Positions 8,728 through 17,727 of a stretch of 64,000 bases of DNA are shown in pieces. Each line of letters starts with the position of its first letter. Within the stretch, counting starts at the first letter, position 1. This DNA is from Pantoea sp. BAV 3049 (lineage in GTDB: Bacteria; Pseudomonadota; Gammaproteobacteria; Enterobacterales; Enterobacteriaceae). Both the position numbers and the translations under genes were made by a program. Location: the NCBI RefSeq assembly GCF_009765445.1, contig NZ_WHOY01000031.1, positions 2,439,561 to 2,503,560 of the forward strand, read 5' to 3'. The notes beneath the pieces are model-generated. The model searched no databases. It had not been told where the DNA came from and saw nothing but the letters and a program-made list of their open reading frames with translations.

Positions 8728-9234
8728 ATGTCTTTTTACAGTTCCGGGGTGGAGTACGGCATCCACAGCCTGATGTGCATGGTTGATGCGAAAGGGGATG
8801 CCCATGAGATGAGCGTGCGCGAAATGGCGGAGTTGCAGGGCGTCCCCTATGACTATCTGGCCAAAATTTTCACGCGGCTATCCCGTGCCGGACTGGTGAT
8901 CAGCAGTGAAGGGAAGGGCGGCGGCTTCCGTCTGGCGCGCGGCAGCGAACAGATCAGCGTGCTGGATATTGTGCAGGCTATTGATGGCCCGAAAGCGATG
9001 TTCGAATGCCGTGAAATACGCCAGCGGCTGGCGGTCTTCGATGAAACGCCACCCGCCTGGGCCTGCGACGGTCCCTGCGGCGTCCGTTCAGTGATGGACA
9101 GCGCACAGCAGCGAATGGAAGAGGAACTGGCCAGGCACACCATCCTCGATCTGGCCCGGAAGATGTACCGCAAGGCCCCTGACAGTTTTGTCGTTGAAGT
9201 ACAGGAGTGGGTTAAGGGAAGGCGTGGGGCTTAA
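8728..9234 (+). CDS. Rrf2-family transcriptional regulator with three Cys ligands
   Basis: 168 residues. An N-terminal winged helix (SVREMAELQGVPYDYLAKIF, then RLSRAGLVISSEGKGGGFRL, with the hallmark wing) is followed by a linker carrying C94, C113 and C117 in FECREIR and WACDGPCG. Three Cys in this place bind [2Fe-2S] or [4Fe-4S] clusters in IscR, NsrR and RsrR, so it is probably a redox or NO sensor. It is divergently transcribed from the NDH-2-like gene with overlapping promoters, the usual layout for a regulator and its target. GGAG stands about 8 nt before the ATG. Confidence 0.85.
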   Translation: MSFYSSGVEYGIHSLMCMVDAKGDAHEMSVREMAELQGVPYDYLAKIFTRLSRAGLVISSEGKGGGFRLARGSEQISVLDIVQAIDGPKAMFECREIRQRLAVFDETPPAWACDGPCGVRSVMDSAQQRMEEELARHTILDLARKMYRKAPDSFVVEVQEWVKGRRGA

Positions 9235-9364
9235 GGGCGTTCATTAAATTTATCGGAAATGCGGAGGTAAGCGCGTGCTGAATCGTACAGATCAGTTTTT
9301 AATTCACCATCACGCTGCTTCTCAGAGATATTAAGCAATGCATCCATATCGCGAAGTCGCTCAG

Positions 9365-9387
9365 AACACCCGGTCCCGCCGGGTGTT
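9365..9387. terminator. Hairpin between convergent genes
   Basis: AACACCCGG / CCGGGTGTT with a 5-nt loop, then TGTTTGTTC on the plus strand. It lies between the Rrf2 gene and gap, which converge, and may serve both; the T-rich side favours the plus strand. Confidence 0.65.
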
Positions 9388-9402
9388 TGTTCAGGGGCGT
9401 GA

Positions 9403-10413
9403 TTACCGTTCGCGCTGAGCCATCAGCAGGGCCAGATCGACCAGACGGTTTGAGAAGCCCCATTCGTTGTCGTACCAGGCAAGGATTTTGACCATATTGC
9501 CGCCGATAACCAACGTCGACAGCCCATCAATGATGGAAGAACGCGGATCACCCTGGTAATCGCTGGAGACCAGCGGTTCGTCGCTGTAGCCGAGGATCCC
9601 TTTTAACGGACCTGAAGCTGCAGCCTGACGGAACGCATCATTGACTTCTTCTGGCGTAACATCCCGCTCAAGCGTCACGGTGAGATCGACTACCGATACC
9701 ACCGGTACCGGCACGCGCAGTGAATACCCTGTCAGCCGGCCATCAAGTTCGGGGATCACCTTGCCGAGTGCTTTGGCCGCTCCGCTGGAGTAGGGAACAA
9801 TTGACAGCGCAGCGGCTCTTGCCCCGCGTAAATCTTTTTCTGGCTGGTCGTGCAGTGCCTGGCTGTTGGTGTAAGCGTGGGTAGTATTCATCAGACCGTG
9901 TCTGATGCCGAAATGCTGGTGCAATACTTGCGCGGCAGGAGCAAGGCCGTTGGTGGTGCAGCTGCCATTACTGACGACAGTGTGTTTTTGCGGGTCGTAC
10001 AACTCATGGTTAACGCCTATCACCACCGTCAAATCGTCATTTTTGCCCGGTGCAGAGATGATGACTCGTTTTGCCCCCCCGCTCTCAATATGCACCGCCG
10101 CTTGTTGGCGTTCGGTAAAGAAACCTGTAGCCTCAATAACGATATCTGCCTCGACATCACGCCATGTAATGCGCGCCGGATCGCGTTCGCTGAACACTTT
10201 AATCACCTGACCATCGACCCGCAGCTGTCCGTCCGCTGCATCCACGGAGACCGGAAGCGTGCCTGACAGAGAGTCATACTTAAGCAGATGAGCCAGCGTT
10301 TTGCTGTCCGTCAAATCGTTGATTGCCACAATCCGGATATCCGGGTTGCCTAGCGCGGCGCGAAGGACATTACGTCCTATCCTGCCGAAACCATTAATAC
10401 CGATCCTGACCAT
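9403..10413 (-). CDS. gap: Type I glyceraldehyde-3-phosphate dehydrogenase
   Basis: 336 residues, the normal GAPDH length. INGFGRIGRNVLRAA binds NAD, SNGSCTTN contains catalytic C152, H179 sits in NTTHAYT, and WYDNEWGFS closes the protein. The cofactor loop reads INDLTD, with an acidic residue consistent with NAD preference. It is not in the usual gapA context: the upstream gene on the same strand is a GlxA-type regulator. It is therefore probably a paralogue or accessory copy (inference). AGGAG precedes the start by 6-7 nt. Confidence 0.88.
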   Translation of the reverse strand: MVRIGINGFGRIGRNVLRAALGNPDIRIVAINDLTDSKTLAHLLKYDSLSGTLPVSVDAADGQLRVDGQVIKVFSERDPARITWRDVEADIVIEATGFFTERQQAAVHIESGGAKRVIISAPGKNDDLTVVIGVNHELYDPQKHTVVSNGSCTTNGLAPAAQVLHQHFGIRHGLMNTTHAYTNSQALHDQPEKDLRGARAAALSIVPYSSGAAKALGKVIPELDGRLTGYSLRVPVPVVSVVDLTVTLERDVTPEEVNDAFRQAAASGPLKGILGYSDEPLVSSDYQGDPRSSIIDGLSTLVIGGNMVKILAWYDNEWGFSNRLVDLALLMAQRER

Positions 10414-10492
10414 GATGAACTCCTGATTTGTCGTGTCTGGGGGTTACCATAAATCTCTGGCTGCATGGCGTAAACGACAAAAAAGGATCACT

Positions 10493-11473
10493 TTACGCCA
10501 TTTTGCGACAGTGAAAGCGCTGACGATATTCCCCTGGCGTCAGGTGGAGCTGTTTTTCAAAGAGGCGACGCAGGTTAATACTGCTGCCAAACCCTGTCAG
10601 TTCGGCGATTCTGTCCAGCGTCTCGTTGGTTTGCTCCAGACGCTGTCTGGCTGCGGCAAGACGGGTTTCGTTAACATAGCGGGCCGGAGAAGCTCCGGTT
10701 TCACGGGTAAAGACGCGGGTAAAATTGCGGGGACTCATGGTGACTTTTTCGGCCAGATTTTCAACGCAGAGATCGGCAGTCAGATTTTCGGCAATCCACG
10801 TCAGCAAAGAGCTGAACCGACCGGAGCCACCAGCCTGGCTGGGGTTATAGCGGCTGAACTGCAGCTGACCGCCAGGTCGACGAAGGTACATCACCATATC
10901 CTGCGCGATATCGCGTGCGAGCCTGAAGCCATAATCCTCTTCAACCAGGGCCAGCGTCAGGTCGAACCCGGCGCTGACGCCACCGGAGGTCCAGACCTGT
11001 CCATCCTGAATATACAGGGGGCCGCCTTCGACATTCACTTCAGGATACGCCGCCTGCAGGGTCTCCAGCAGTCTCCAGTGCGTGGTCGCTCGCCTTCCAT
11101 CCAGAAGCCCGCTTTGTGCCAGCAGCATCGCGCCGCCGCATACAGAAGCGATGCGCCGGGCATGGGGAGCGGCGAGGCGTAACCAGTCGACAACGGCCGT
11201 GCCTTCCTGCTCATTCTGGCCCCGGCCCGTGATAATAATTGTGTCCAGAGGCTGACGGGGATCCAACTCGTTAAGCCGATGATCGGCAAGCAGATTTAAG
11301 CCGGACTGGCCGTGGATCACCTGGTGCTGCTGCGTGGTGGCGAGAGTGACACTGTAACAAGGCAGTTCTGACTCTTCCGCAAGCAGCCGGTTAGCCTGCA
11401 TCAGAATGTCGGCAATACCGGCAGATTCGAACAGCATTCCGCCATCCGGCACGATGATAAGTATTTTCTTCAT
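10493..11473 (-). CDS. GlxA-family transcriptional regulator (DJ-1/PfpI + AraC HTH)
   Basis: 326 residues. The N-terminal half is a DJ-1/PfpI-like class I amidotransferase fold with the nucleophile-elbow-like ASVCGGAMLLAQSG; the C-terminal third is an AraC/XylS helix-turn-helix (LAEKVTMSPRNFTRVFTRET, then LTGFGSSINLRRLF). Such proteins (GlxA, FtrA, GbdR, ArgR of Pseudomonas) act as activators whose effectors are often amino-acid or quaternary-ammonium metabolites. It lies 31 nt downstream of the ketopantoate-reductase-like gene and upstream of gap, all on the minus strand, so co-transcription is likely. The target is unknown. Confidence 0.85.
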   Translation of the reverse strand: MKKILIIVPDGGMLFESAGIADILMQANRLLAEESELPCYSVTLATTQQHQVIHGQSGLNLLADHRLNELDPRQPLDTIIITGRGQNEQEGTAVVDWLRLAAPHARRIASVCGGAMLLAQSGLLDGRRATTHWRLLETLQAAYPEVNVEGGPLYIQDGQVWTSGGVSAGFDLTLALVEEDYGFRLARDIAQDMVMYLRRPGGQLQFSRYNPSQAGGSGRFSSLLTWIAENLTADLCVENLAEKVTMSPRNFTRVFTRETGASPARYVNETRLAAARQRLEQTNETLDRIAELTGFGSSINLRRLFEKQLHLTPGEYRQRFHCRKMA

Positions 11474-11504
11474 GTCCTGAAATGTATTCTTTTAACAGAA
11501 TAAG

Positions 11505-12425
11505 TCAACAGGCTGTACGATTCACTAAATACACCTGCAAATTGACGCAGACCGCATTCAGCAACGGAGTGATCACACCATTACGCGCGCCACGCACCAA
11601 CAAATCGCCAATCACCTGATCCGCCTCAATCTCATAACCCTGGGTTAAATCCCGGAACATTGAGGAGGTCATCGCCATCTGTGGATTATTCAGCGTCTGA
11701 TAGATCTTCGCCGTCACCGCCGGACGTACCTGATAACCGTCTGCGCTAATCACCGCCAGCACCTCAGCAAAGATGCCTTGCAGCAGTGCTTCGCCTCCCT
11801 GTGAATTCAGAACCTGCTGGGTATTGCCGCGCGCGATGCAGCAGACTGCGCCAAGGGTGCTCAGCAGCAGCCACTTTTCCCACAGTTCGCTGATGATATT
11901 GTCGGTAAATACCGTATCGAACTGAGCCACCTTCAGCGTTTCGTCAAGGCGTTGCAGCCGCGCATCATTGTTGCCATCCAGCGCGCCGTAATAAAGAATA
12001 TGCAGCGGCGTCATCTGTTCCACTTCGCCATTTTCACCCAGCGTGGCGTTGATTTTGCAAAGCCCGCCAATCACTTTCTCGCCGAAACGCGCGCGCAATG
12101 TATCGGTGTGACGCATCCCATTGAGGATTGGCATGATTAGCGTGTCAGGACCGACGGCCGGTGCAATATCTTCCATGGCCTGCTGCAGGCCGAAGCTTTT
12201 CACCGTCAGGATAATCAGATCGAAATGGCCGCAAAGTGTTCCCGCCTGTGCCAGCTGCGGCTGAATCACTTCACGTCCGTCCGGCGTTTTCAGAACCAGA
12301 CCATGTTGCTGAAGCTGTAGATAACGACGCTCGCGAACCAGAAACGTCACATCACGTCCGGCCTGCGCCAGGCGCGCGCCGAAATACCCGCCGGTTGCAC
12401 CGGCCCCGACTACCAGAATGCGCAT
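11505..12425 (-). CDS. 2-dehydropantoate 2-reductase family (PanE/ApbA-like)
   Basis: 306 residues from ATG 12425 (MRILVVGAGATGGYFGARLA), chosen because the NADP-binding GxGxxG should be near the N-terminus and GGGAAA precedes it; a 16-residue longer reading is less likely. The two-domain ketopantoate reductase fold is supported by KVIGGLCKINA and the substrate-domain ELWEKWLLLSTLGAVC. Its position between a 2-oxoglutarate-semialdehyde dehydrogenase and a GlxA regulator suggests a catabolic 2-oxoacid reductase rather than the housekeeping pantothenate enzyme. The substrate is unassigned. Confidence 0.82.
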   Translation of the reverse strand: MRILVVGAGATGGYFGARLAQAGRDVTFLVRERRYLQLQQHGLVLKTPDGREVIQPQLAQAGTLCGHFDLIILTVKSFGLQQAMEDIAPAVGPDTLIMPILNGMRHTDTLRARFGEKVIGGLCKINATLGENGEVEQMTPLHILYYGALDGNNDARLQRLDETLKVAQFDTVFTDNIISELWEKWLLLSTLGAVCCIARGNTQQVLNSQGGEALLQGIFAEVLAVISADGYQVRPAVTAKIYQTLNNPQMAMTSSMFRDLTQGYEIEADQVIGDLLVRGARNGVITPLLNAVCVNLQVYLVNRTAC

Positions 12426-12497
12426 GGTTAAGTTTCCCGTTGAATGTAAAACCCTTACATTAAAACGCGCCAATCAGGGATGCCAGCAGTCAACGGT

Positions 12498-14027
12498 TTA
12501 ATTTTGCAAAGATTGCGGTAATAACGCGGCAGGCAAATCCTGATAGCAGACCGGGCGCAGGAAACGCTGAATTGCCGTTGCACCCACTGAGGTGGTACGG
12601 GCATCGCTGGTGGCAGGATAGGGGCCGCCATGCACCATGGCGTAGCCGACGTCCACACCGGTCGGGAAGCCGTTGGCGAGCAGGCGTCCGGCGCGCTGCT
12701 CCAGCAGAGGTAACAGTTCTGCCGCCAGCGGATAATCCGACGCTTCCAGCTGAAGCGTAATCGTCAGTTGTCCCTGCAACACCTGCAGCACAGTCAGCAG
12801 CTCTTGCTGGCTGGCACAGCGAACCAGCAGCGACACCGGACCAAATACCTCGTTTTGCATGCGGGGTTCATTGATAAAATCCCCCGCGCTGGCGATGAAC
12901 AATTGTGGCTGTCCCTGGTTTTTCCCGGTTTTTTGCAGGCCACACGCCAGGCTGTCCACGCCATGCAGCGTTGCCAGCGCCGCAGAATGTTGCTCACAGG
13001 CCTGAGCGATTGCCGGCGTCAGCATGGTGGCACTCGATTTCAGGCGGAGAGCTTCGCAGGCGTGCTGTATAAACTGGTCGAAGTCCGGGCCGTCGAGGGC
13101 GAAGACGAGGCCGGGATTGGTACAGAACTGACCACAGCCGAGCGTCAGCGAATCAACAAAACCCTGCGCCAGGGCAGCGGCTCGCTGCTGCAACGCGCCG
13201 GGCAGCAACAGCAGGGGATTGATGCTGCTCATCTCGGCATAGAACGGGATCGGTACCGGACGTTGCTGCACGAGTTGCAACAGTGCCAGACCACCCGCGC
13301 GTGAGCCGGTAAAGCCTGCGGCGCAGATCGCCGGATGGTTTACCAGCGCACTGCCGCTCTGGGTTGATGAGCCATGCAGCAGCGAGAAGACCCCTTCCGG
13401 CAGCCCGCACTGTGCCACGGCTTCCGCTATCGCACAGGCCACGAGTTCACTGGTGCCGGGGTGTGCCGGATGCGCTTTCACCACCACCGGGCACCCCGCG
13501 GCCAGCGCCGAGGCCGTATCACCGCCTGCCACTGAAAAAGCCAGCGGGAAGTTGCTCGCGCCAAAGACCGCCACCGGGCCAAGCGCAACCAGCCGTTGAC
13601 GCAGATCTGGCCGTGGAAGTGGTTTACGGTCGGGCAGTGCGCTTTCGATAATCACTCCCTGAAACGCGCCGTTCTCCACCACATCGGCAAACATATTGAG
13701 CTGTCCGATAGTGCGTCCGCGCTCACCTTCGATCCGCCCACGCGGCAGAGCCGTTTCCTGCATCGCGCGCTCAATCAGGGTATCGCCGAGCGCCAGGATG
13801 TTTTCACCGATCTGACGCAGGAAGCGTGCACGCTGCGCCAGCTCACACTGGCTGTAAGCGATAAATGCCTCCGCGGCCAGCTGACAGGCAGCATCGATCT
13901 GTGAAGCATTTGCCTCATAAAACACCGGTTCAAGCGTGCAATCCTGCTGCGGATCGATGGCCTGAAAAGCCTGCGCACCGCCGCATTCCCGCTGTGCGCC
14001 AATGATCAGTTTTCCGCTCAGTCTCAT
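12498..14027 (-). CDS. 2-oxoglutarate semialdehyde dehydrogenase (ALDH family)
   Basis: A 509-residue NAD(P)-dependent aldehyde dehydrogenase. Catalytic C302 (GCGQFCTNPG), general base E265 (FYAEMSSINP) and K184 (VVVKAHPAHP) are all present. FYAEMSSINPLLLLP and GVDVGYAMVHGGPYPATSD resemble the KGSADH subgroup that oxidises 2-ketoglutaric semialdehyde to 2-oxoglutarate in pentose, glucarate or hydroxyproline catabolism. It lies 13 nt after the IclR gene and is divergent from a DapA-family enzyme, the usual supplier of the semialdehyde. AGGAGAG precedes the start. The subgroup call is likely, not certain. Confidence 0.84.
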   Translation of the reverse strand: MRLSGKLIIGAQRECGGAQAFQAIDPQQDCTLEPVFYEANASQIDAACQLAAEAFIAYSQCELAQRARFLRQIGENILALGDTLIERAMQETALPRGRIEGERGRTIGQLNMFADVVENGAFQGVIIESALPDRKPLPRPDLRQRLVALGPVAVFGASNFPLAFSVAGGDTASALAAGCPVVVKAHPAHPGTSELVACAIAEAVAQCGLPEGVFSLLHGSSTQSGSALVNHPAICAAGFTGSRAGGLALLQLVQQRPVPIPFYAEMSSINPLLLLPGALQQRAAALAQGFVDSLTLGCGQFCTNPGLVFALDGPDFDQFIQHACEALRLKSSATMLTPAIAQACEQHSAALATLHGVDSLACGLQKTGKNQGQPQLFIASAGDFINEPRMQNEVFGPVSLLVRCASQQELLTVLQVLQGQLTITLQLEASDYPLAAELLPLLEQRAGRLLANGFPTGVDVGYAMVHGGPYPATSDARTTSVGATAIQRFLRPVCYQDLPAALLPQSLQN

Positions 14028-14040
14028 GGTTTTCTCTCCT

Positions 14041-14835
14041 TCAGTGATTCCAACCCAGTTCCAGCGAGATTTTATTTGCCATCTCCATCACCAGGCTGGA
14101 AAGGCCTTCAAGTCGGACCAGAGGAAGACGCTCAGCCGCGCCCGATACGCTGATAGCGGCAAACACCTGGCCGTTAGCTGCCCGCACCGGCGCGCCGATG
14201 CAGTGTACGTTCAGTTCGTTTTCCTGCAGATCCAGCGCATAGCCTTTTTCGCGGATGCGTGCCAGCTCAGCTTCCAGCGCTTCACCCTCGGTAATGGTGT
14301 AGGCAGTGCGTTGCGGCAGTGAATCGGCAATAATTTTGTGGATCAGCTGCGGTGATTGCCAGGCAAGAAACGCTTTGCCCACGCTGGTACAGTGCACCAG
14401 CGCCGCCTCAATACGGGTGATGGTGGTGTTACCAGTGCTGCTGATCTCCTGCCGCTCAACAAATGCCATCTGCGCGCCATCGAATATGCACATGTGTGTG
14501 CTTTCGCCAGTGATCAGCTGCAACTGTGCGGCATAGGGGCGCGCATGGCTGTCCAGATCCAGATTCTGGATCACCAGGTTGCCGAGCTGGAACAGTTTCA
14601 TCCCCAGCTTGTAAGTCTCGCGCTTGCCGTTCTGCTCCAGCAGGCCAATATCGCGCAATGATGACACCAGACGATGCGTGGTGGCGCGGGGTAATCCGGT
14701 GCGGGCAGCGATTTCCGCCGGGGTCAGATTGGCCTCACGCTGCGAAAAGCACTCCAGAATTTGCATTACTTTGGTCAGACTCTTGATCGATGCCTGATTC
14801 AGTTTGTCAGCGTCGGTTCCGCCGTTTGTACTCAT
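14041..14835 (-). CDS. IclR-family transcriptional regulator
   Basis: 264 residues from ATG 14835, chosen because GAGGTG precedes it; the reading frame extends 14 codons further up without a ribosome site. There is an N-terminal winged helix (LTPAEIAARTGLPRATTHRL, then VSSLRDIGLLEQ) and a C-terminal IclR effector domain (LVHCTSVGKAFLAW, ENELNVHCIGAPVR). It is the first gene of a minus-strand operon with the semialdehyde dehydrogenase and faces the DapA-like/MFS operon, so it is the likely local regulator of both. The effector is unknown. Confidence 0.88.
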   Translation of the reverse strand: MSTNGGTDADKLNQASIKSLTKVMQILECFSQREANLTPAEIAARTGLPRATTHRLVSSLRDIGLLEQNGKRETYKLGMKLFQLGNLVIQNLDLDSHARPYAAQLQLITGESTHMCIFDGAQMAFVERQEISSTGNTTITRIEAALVHCTSVGKAFLAWQSPQLIHKIIADSLPQRTAYTITEGEALEAELARIREKGYALDLQENELNVHCIGAPVRAANGQVFAAISVSGAAERLPLVRLEGLSSLVMEMANKISLELGWNH

Positions 14836-15004
14836 ACCCACCTCAAAATCAGCTACAGAGAAGCGTGCACCAGGCACACGCTCAGCGCGCAGTAGTTGAT
14901 CATGTCTTCTCTTATACTGAGACGCCTGCGTCAGAATAGCGTTTTTTTATCGGTATGCCACTCAATCCTCTGCTGTCATGCAATCAAATCTCATATTGTG
15001 GGAT

Positions 15005-15020
15005 ATACATATTAATGTAT
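15005..15020. promoter_or_regulatory. Palindrome ATACAT-N4-ATGTAT
   Basis: Perfect 6-4-6 inverted repeat in the IclR divergent region. IclR-family operators are often short imperfect palindromes; assignment to this regulator is inference. Confidence 0.35.
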
Positions 15021-15190
15021 TAACCATAATCCGTTTTGTAAAGCATGATAAACCTGCTGGTTTCTCATTGTCCTGAAAGTGATAAAAACGAAGCAACACG
15101 ATAACGCATGTATTATCAGTAAATTAGGTGCCTATTCCGGCTTGTTTGATGTGTTTTTTTGTGAAGTTATTGGTAATGCTATGTGATCTT

Positions 15191-15242
15191 AATTCCACAT
15201 TAAGAGATTGAATGTTGAATATTTCATATTAATCTCACATTA
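15191..15242 (+). repeat. Paired 12-mer direct repeat, 40-nt period
   Basis: AATTCCACATTA (15191-15202) and AATCTCACATTA (15231-15242) match at 10 of 12 positions and start exactly 40 nt apart, close to four helical turns, immediately upstream of the DapA-like gene. This fits tandem regulator half-sites on one DNA face. Confidence 0.4.
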
Positions 15243-15300
15243 ATTGATGGGTGCGAGAGGTTATCGCTTTCATCATCATCTTCACAGACAGGAGCAGAAA

Positions 15301-16212
15301 ATGAGTCAGCACATTGCAAGCCAGGCCAGAGAGTTAAAAACCAAACTGCGCGGTGTTTTGCCACCCATTACCATGCCATTTAATGCCGCGGGCGAGCTGG
15401 TTCGCGGCGGCCTTAAAGAGCAGATCGACTTCATCATTCATTCCGGTGCCAGCGCGATTGTGGTGGGCGGTAGCACCGGGGAAGGCCATACGCTGTCGGA
15501 TGAAGAGTTTCGCCAGGCGATGCATGAAGCCTGGGAAGCTAATAATGGGCGGGTGCCGTTTGTCGCAGGGCTGATTGTCAACAGCACGCGCCAGGCCATT
15601 GCCCGCGTGAAAATGCTGGAAGGAATGAAGCCGGATGCGCTGCAGGTCACGCCGGTGCATTACCTTTTCAAGCCGGATGACGACGCCACGGTTCGCCACT
15701 TCCGCGAAATCTATGATGCCACGCAGATACCGATTCTGATTTATAACGTGATCCCCTGGAATTATCTCAGCCTGGATCTGATGACACGGATTATGGAAGA
15801 GGTGCCGGGCGTGGTGGGGATGAAACAGAGCGGTGGCGATCTGAAGTCGGTCTCCGATTTGCTGCTGCGTTGCCCGGAGAAAATCATTGTCAGCGGCGTT
15901 GATGCGCTGCTCTATCCGGGGTTTGCTATCGGTTGCCAGGGGGCTATCTCGGCGCTGACCAGTGCGGTTCCCTCTGTGGTGAGCAGACTGTTCAAAGCGG
16001 TTGAGGAGAATGACCGCGCCACGGCGCGTGATATCCACTTCCGCCTGAGCGAGTTGTGGAGCCAGCTGCCACACGACAATTTGCCAGCTTGCGTCAAATA
16101 TATTCAGAGCCTGCAGGGCGTACCACTTTATCAGCCGCGCCCCCCAATGCAGCCGGTGAGTGAGGCGCTCAAGGCCAATATTAAAGTGGCGTTCGACCGT
16201 TTAATGCGCTGA
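15301..16212 (+). CDS. DapA/NAL-superfamily dehydratase or aldolase
   Basis: 303 residues from ATG 15301 (GGAG before it); an upstream in-frame ATG at 15244 lacks a ribosome site. The class I Schiff-base barrel is clear: GGSTGEGHTLS pocket, Y148 in IYNVIPWN, and K175 in GMKQSGGD. Superfamily members include dihydrodipicolinate synthase, 2-keto-3-deoxy sugar-acid dehydratases and hydroxyproline-pathway deaminases. With a 2-oxoglutarate-semialdehyde dehydrogenase divergent to it, a dehydratase or deaminase producing that semialdehyde is the best guess. No sugar-acid dehydratase for the preceding step is present. Confidence 0.82.
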   Translation: MSQHIASQARELKTKLRGVLPPITMPFNAAGELVRGGLKEQIDFIIHSGASAIVVGGSTGEGHTLSDEEFRQAMHEAWEANNGRVPFVAGLIVNSTRQAIARVKMLEGMKPDALQVTPVHYLFKPDDDATVRHFREIYDATQIPILIYNVIPWNYLSLDLMTRIMEEVPGVVGMKQSGGDLKSVSDLLLRCPEKIIVSGVDALLYPGFAIGCQGAISALTSAVPSVVSRLFKAVEENDRATARDIHFRLSELWSQLPHDNLPACVKYIQSLQGVPLYQPRPPMQPVSEALKANIKVAFDRLMR

Positions 16213-16294
16213 TTTTCTCACTGCGTCGCTGTGGGACATGATAAAAAATCACGCCATGACCCGCCTGAAACGGGCATGGCGGAGGTGCAGAAAG

Positions 16295-17647
16295 ATGAAA
16301 TTTGACCACTCTCCAGGACTCGAAACCACGCAGCGCGAGGCTGCGTCAGCATCAAGGGAACTACCTCGCGAAGTGGTGCGGCCAAAACACCACCTCCGCT
16401 GGGCGATCATTGGCATCATTATTCTGTTAACCATTACTAACTACCTCGATCGCGGCAATCTGTCCGTGGCTGCACCACAGATTATGCAGGAACTCGGCAT
16501 CAGTCATTCGATGATGGGGGTGATCCTGTCAGCATTTGTCTGGCCCTACGCCATCATGAACCTGCCGACCGGCTGGGCGGTTGACCGCTTTGGCGTCAAA
16601 GTGCTGCTGGCGCTGGCGGCGGGGTTGTGGTCACTGGTGGCAGTGTTGACCGGCTTTGCGCGTAACGTCGGCACCTTTATTGGTCTGCGCATTGCCCTTG
16701 GCGTCAGCGAAGCGCCGCTGTTTCCCGGGGCGCTGAAAGCCACTGATACCTGGTTTCCGGATCGCGAAAAAGCGGCAGCCACCAGCGCCTATATTGCCGC
16801 CACGCAGGTGGGGCTGGCACTGGCTCCTCCGCTCTCCACGCTGTTGATGGCGGCGTTTGGCTGGCCTGCGATGTTTATCATTATGGGCGTGACTGGCTTT
16901 GTGGCGCTCACGGGCTGGCTGGTGATCTACCGCGAGCCGGAACACCATCCGTGGCTGGATAAGGATGAACTGCGCTACATCCGTGAAGGCCAGGCTACCG
17001 CGCAGCAGGACGGAAATGATCCTCGCGTGACCGTGCGCGAGTGGGGAGGGCTGTTTAAGCATGCCTCCATCTGGTACATGGTGACCGGCGGCTTCTGCCT
17101 GCAATATGTGTTCTGGTTTTACATCGGCTGGCTGCCAACGTATCTGCAACAGGCTCAGGGTATTACGCTGAGCCGCGCAGGCTGGCTGTCGGCGCTGCCC
17201 TATATCGCGGGCGGCGTGGCGGTACTGGTTGGTGGGCGTTTTTCCGACCGGCTGGTGATGAAAGGTTTCGATCCTTTTAACGCACGTCGCTACACCATTG
17301 CCGGTGCGGCGCTGCTCACGGCGGGCGCTATGTTTGTTACCGCGCTGGCTGACAGTGCTCCACTGGCAGTCACGATGCTGACCCTGGGCATGTTTACCTA
17401 CAGTCTCTCTTCGGGCAACTACTGGACGCTGGCCGCTGAAGCGGTAACCACCAAAAAGTGGGTGGCGTCGGTGGGCAGTATTCAGAACTTTGGCGGCTTT
17501 CTTGGCGGGGCTTTTGCGCCCGTGGTCACCGGGATAGTTGTGGATCATTTTGGCGGATTTGTACCGGCGTTAATGCTGGCAGGATTTATGGCATTGATAT
17601 CGGCTGGCATGTATGGCCTGGCACTTCGCCATCGTCTGCCGGTCTGA
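16295..17647 (+). CDS. MFS transporter, anion:cation symporter (GudP/GarP-like) family
   Basis: 450 residues from ATG 16295, which has an excellent GGAGGT 8 nt upstream; the frame continues to 16238 without one. Twelve hydrophobic segments and the ACS-family signature ITNYLDRGNLSVAAPQI in helix 1 place it with hexuronate, glucarate and galactonate carriers. It follows the DapA-like gene, so a sugar acid is the expected substrate of this locus (inference). Confidence 0.85.
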   Translation: MKFDHSPGLETTQREAASASRELPREVVRPKHHLRWAIIGIIILLTITNYLDRGNLSVAAPQIMQELGISHSMMGVILSAFVWPYAIMNLPTGWAVDRFGVKVLLALAAGLWSLVAVLTGFARNVGTFIGLRIALGVSEAPLFPGALKATDTWFPDREKAAATSAYIAATQVGLALAPPLSTLLMAAFGWPAMFIIMGVTGFVALTGWLVIYREPEHHPWLDKDELRYIREGQATAQQDGNDPRVTVREWGGLFKHASIWYMVTGGFCLQYVFWFYIGWLPTYLQQAQGITLSRAGWLSALPYIAGGVAVLVGGRFSDRLVMKGFDPFNARRYTIAGAALLTAGAMFVTALADSAPLAVTMLTLGMFTYSLSSGNYWTLAAEAVTTKKWVASVGSIQNFGGFLGGAFAPVVTGIVVDHFGGFVPALMLAGFMALISAGMYGLALRHRLPV

Positions 17648-17727
17648 TCATTCAGGAGTGACACCTTGAAGCGATCGTCTCAGCTTGCCGCCTCGACTAC
17701 CCTTTAACCTGACGTCGGGAGTTCACC

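Larger units (their letters stand above)
14836..15300. other. 465-nt divergent control region of the IclR catabolic locus
   Basis: AT-rich with no gene. It contains a 16-bp palindrome at 15005-15020, two near-identical 12-mers exactly 40 nt apart near the DapA-like gene, and a related AATCTCATATTG at about 14987-14998. It probably holds the IclR operators and both promoters. Confidence 0.6.

Noticed and set aside
10433-11182. 249-codon plus-strand reading frame
   Set aside because: Lies antisense over most of the GlxA-type gene, whose motifs are clear; its translation has no recognisable fold.
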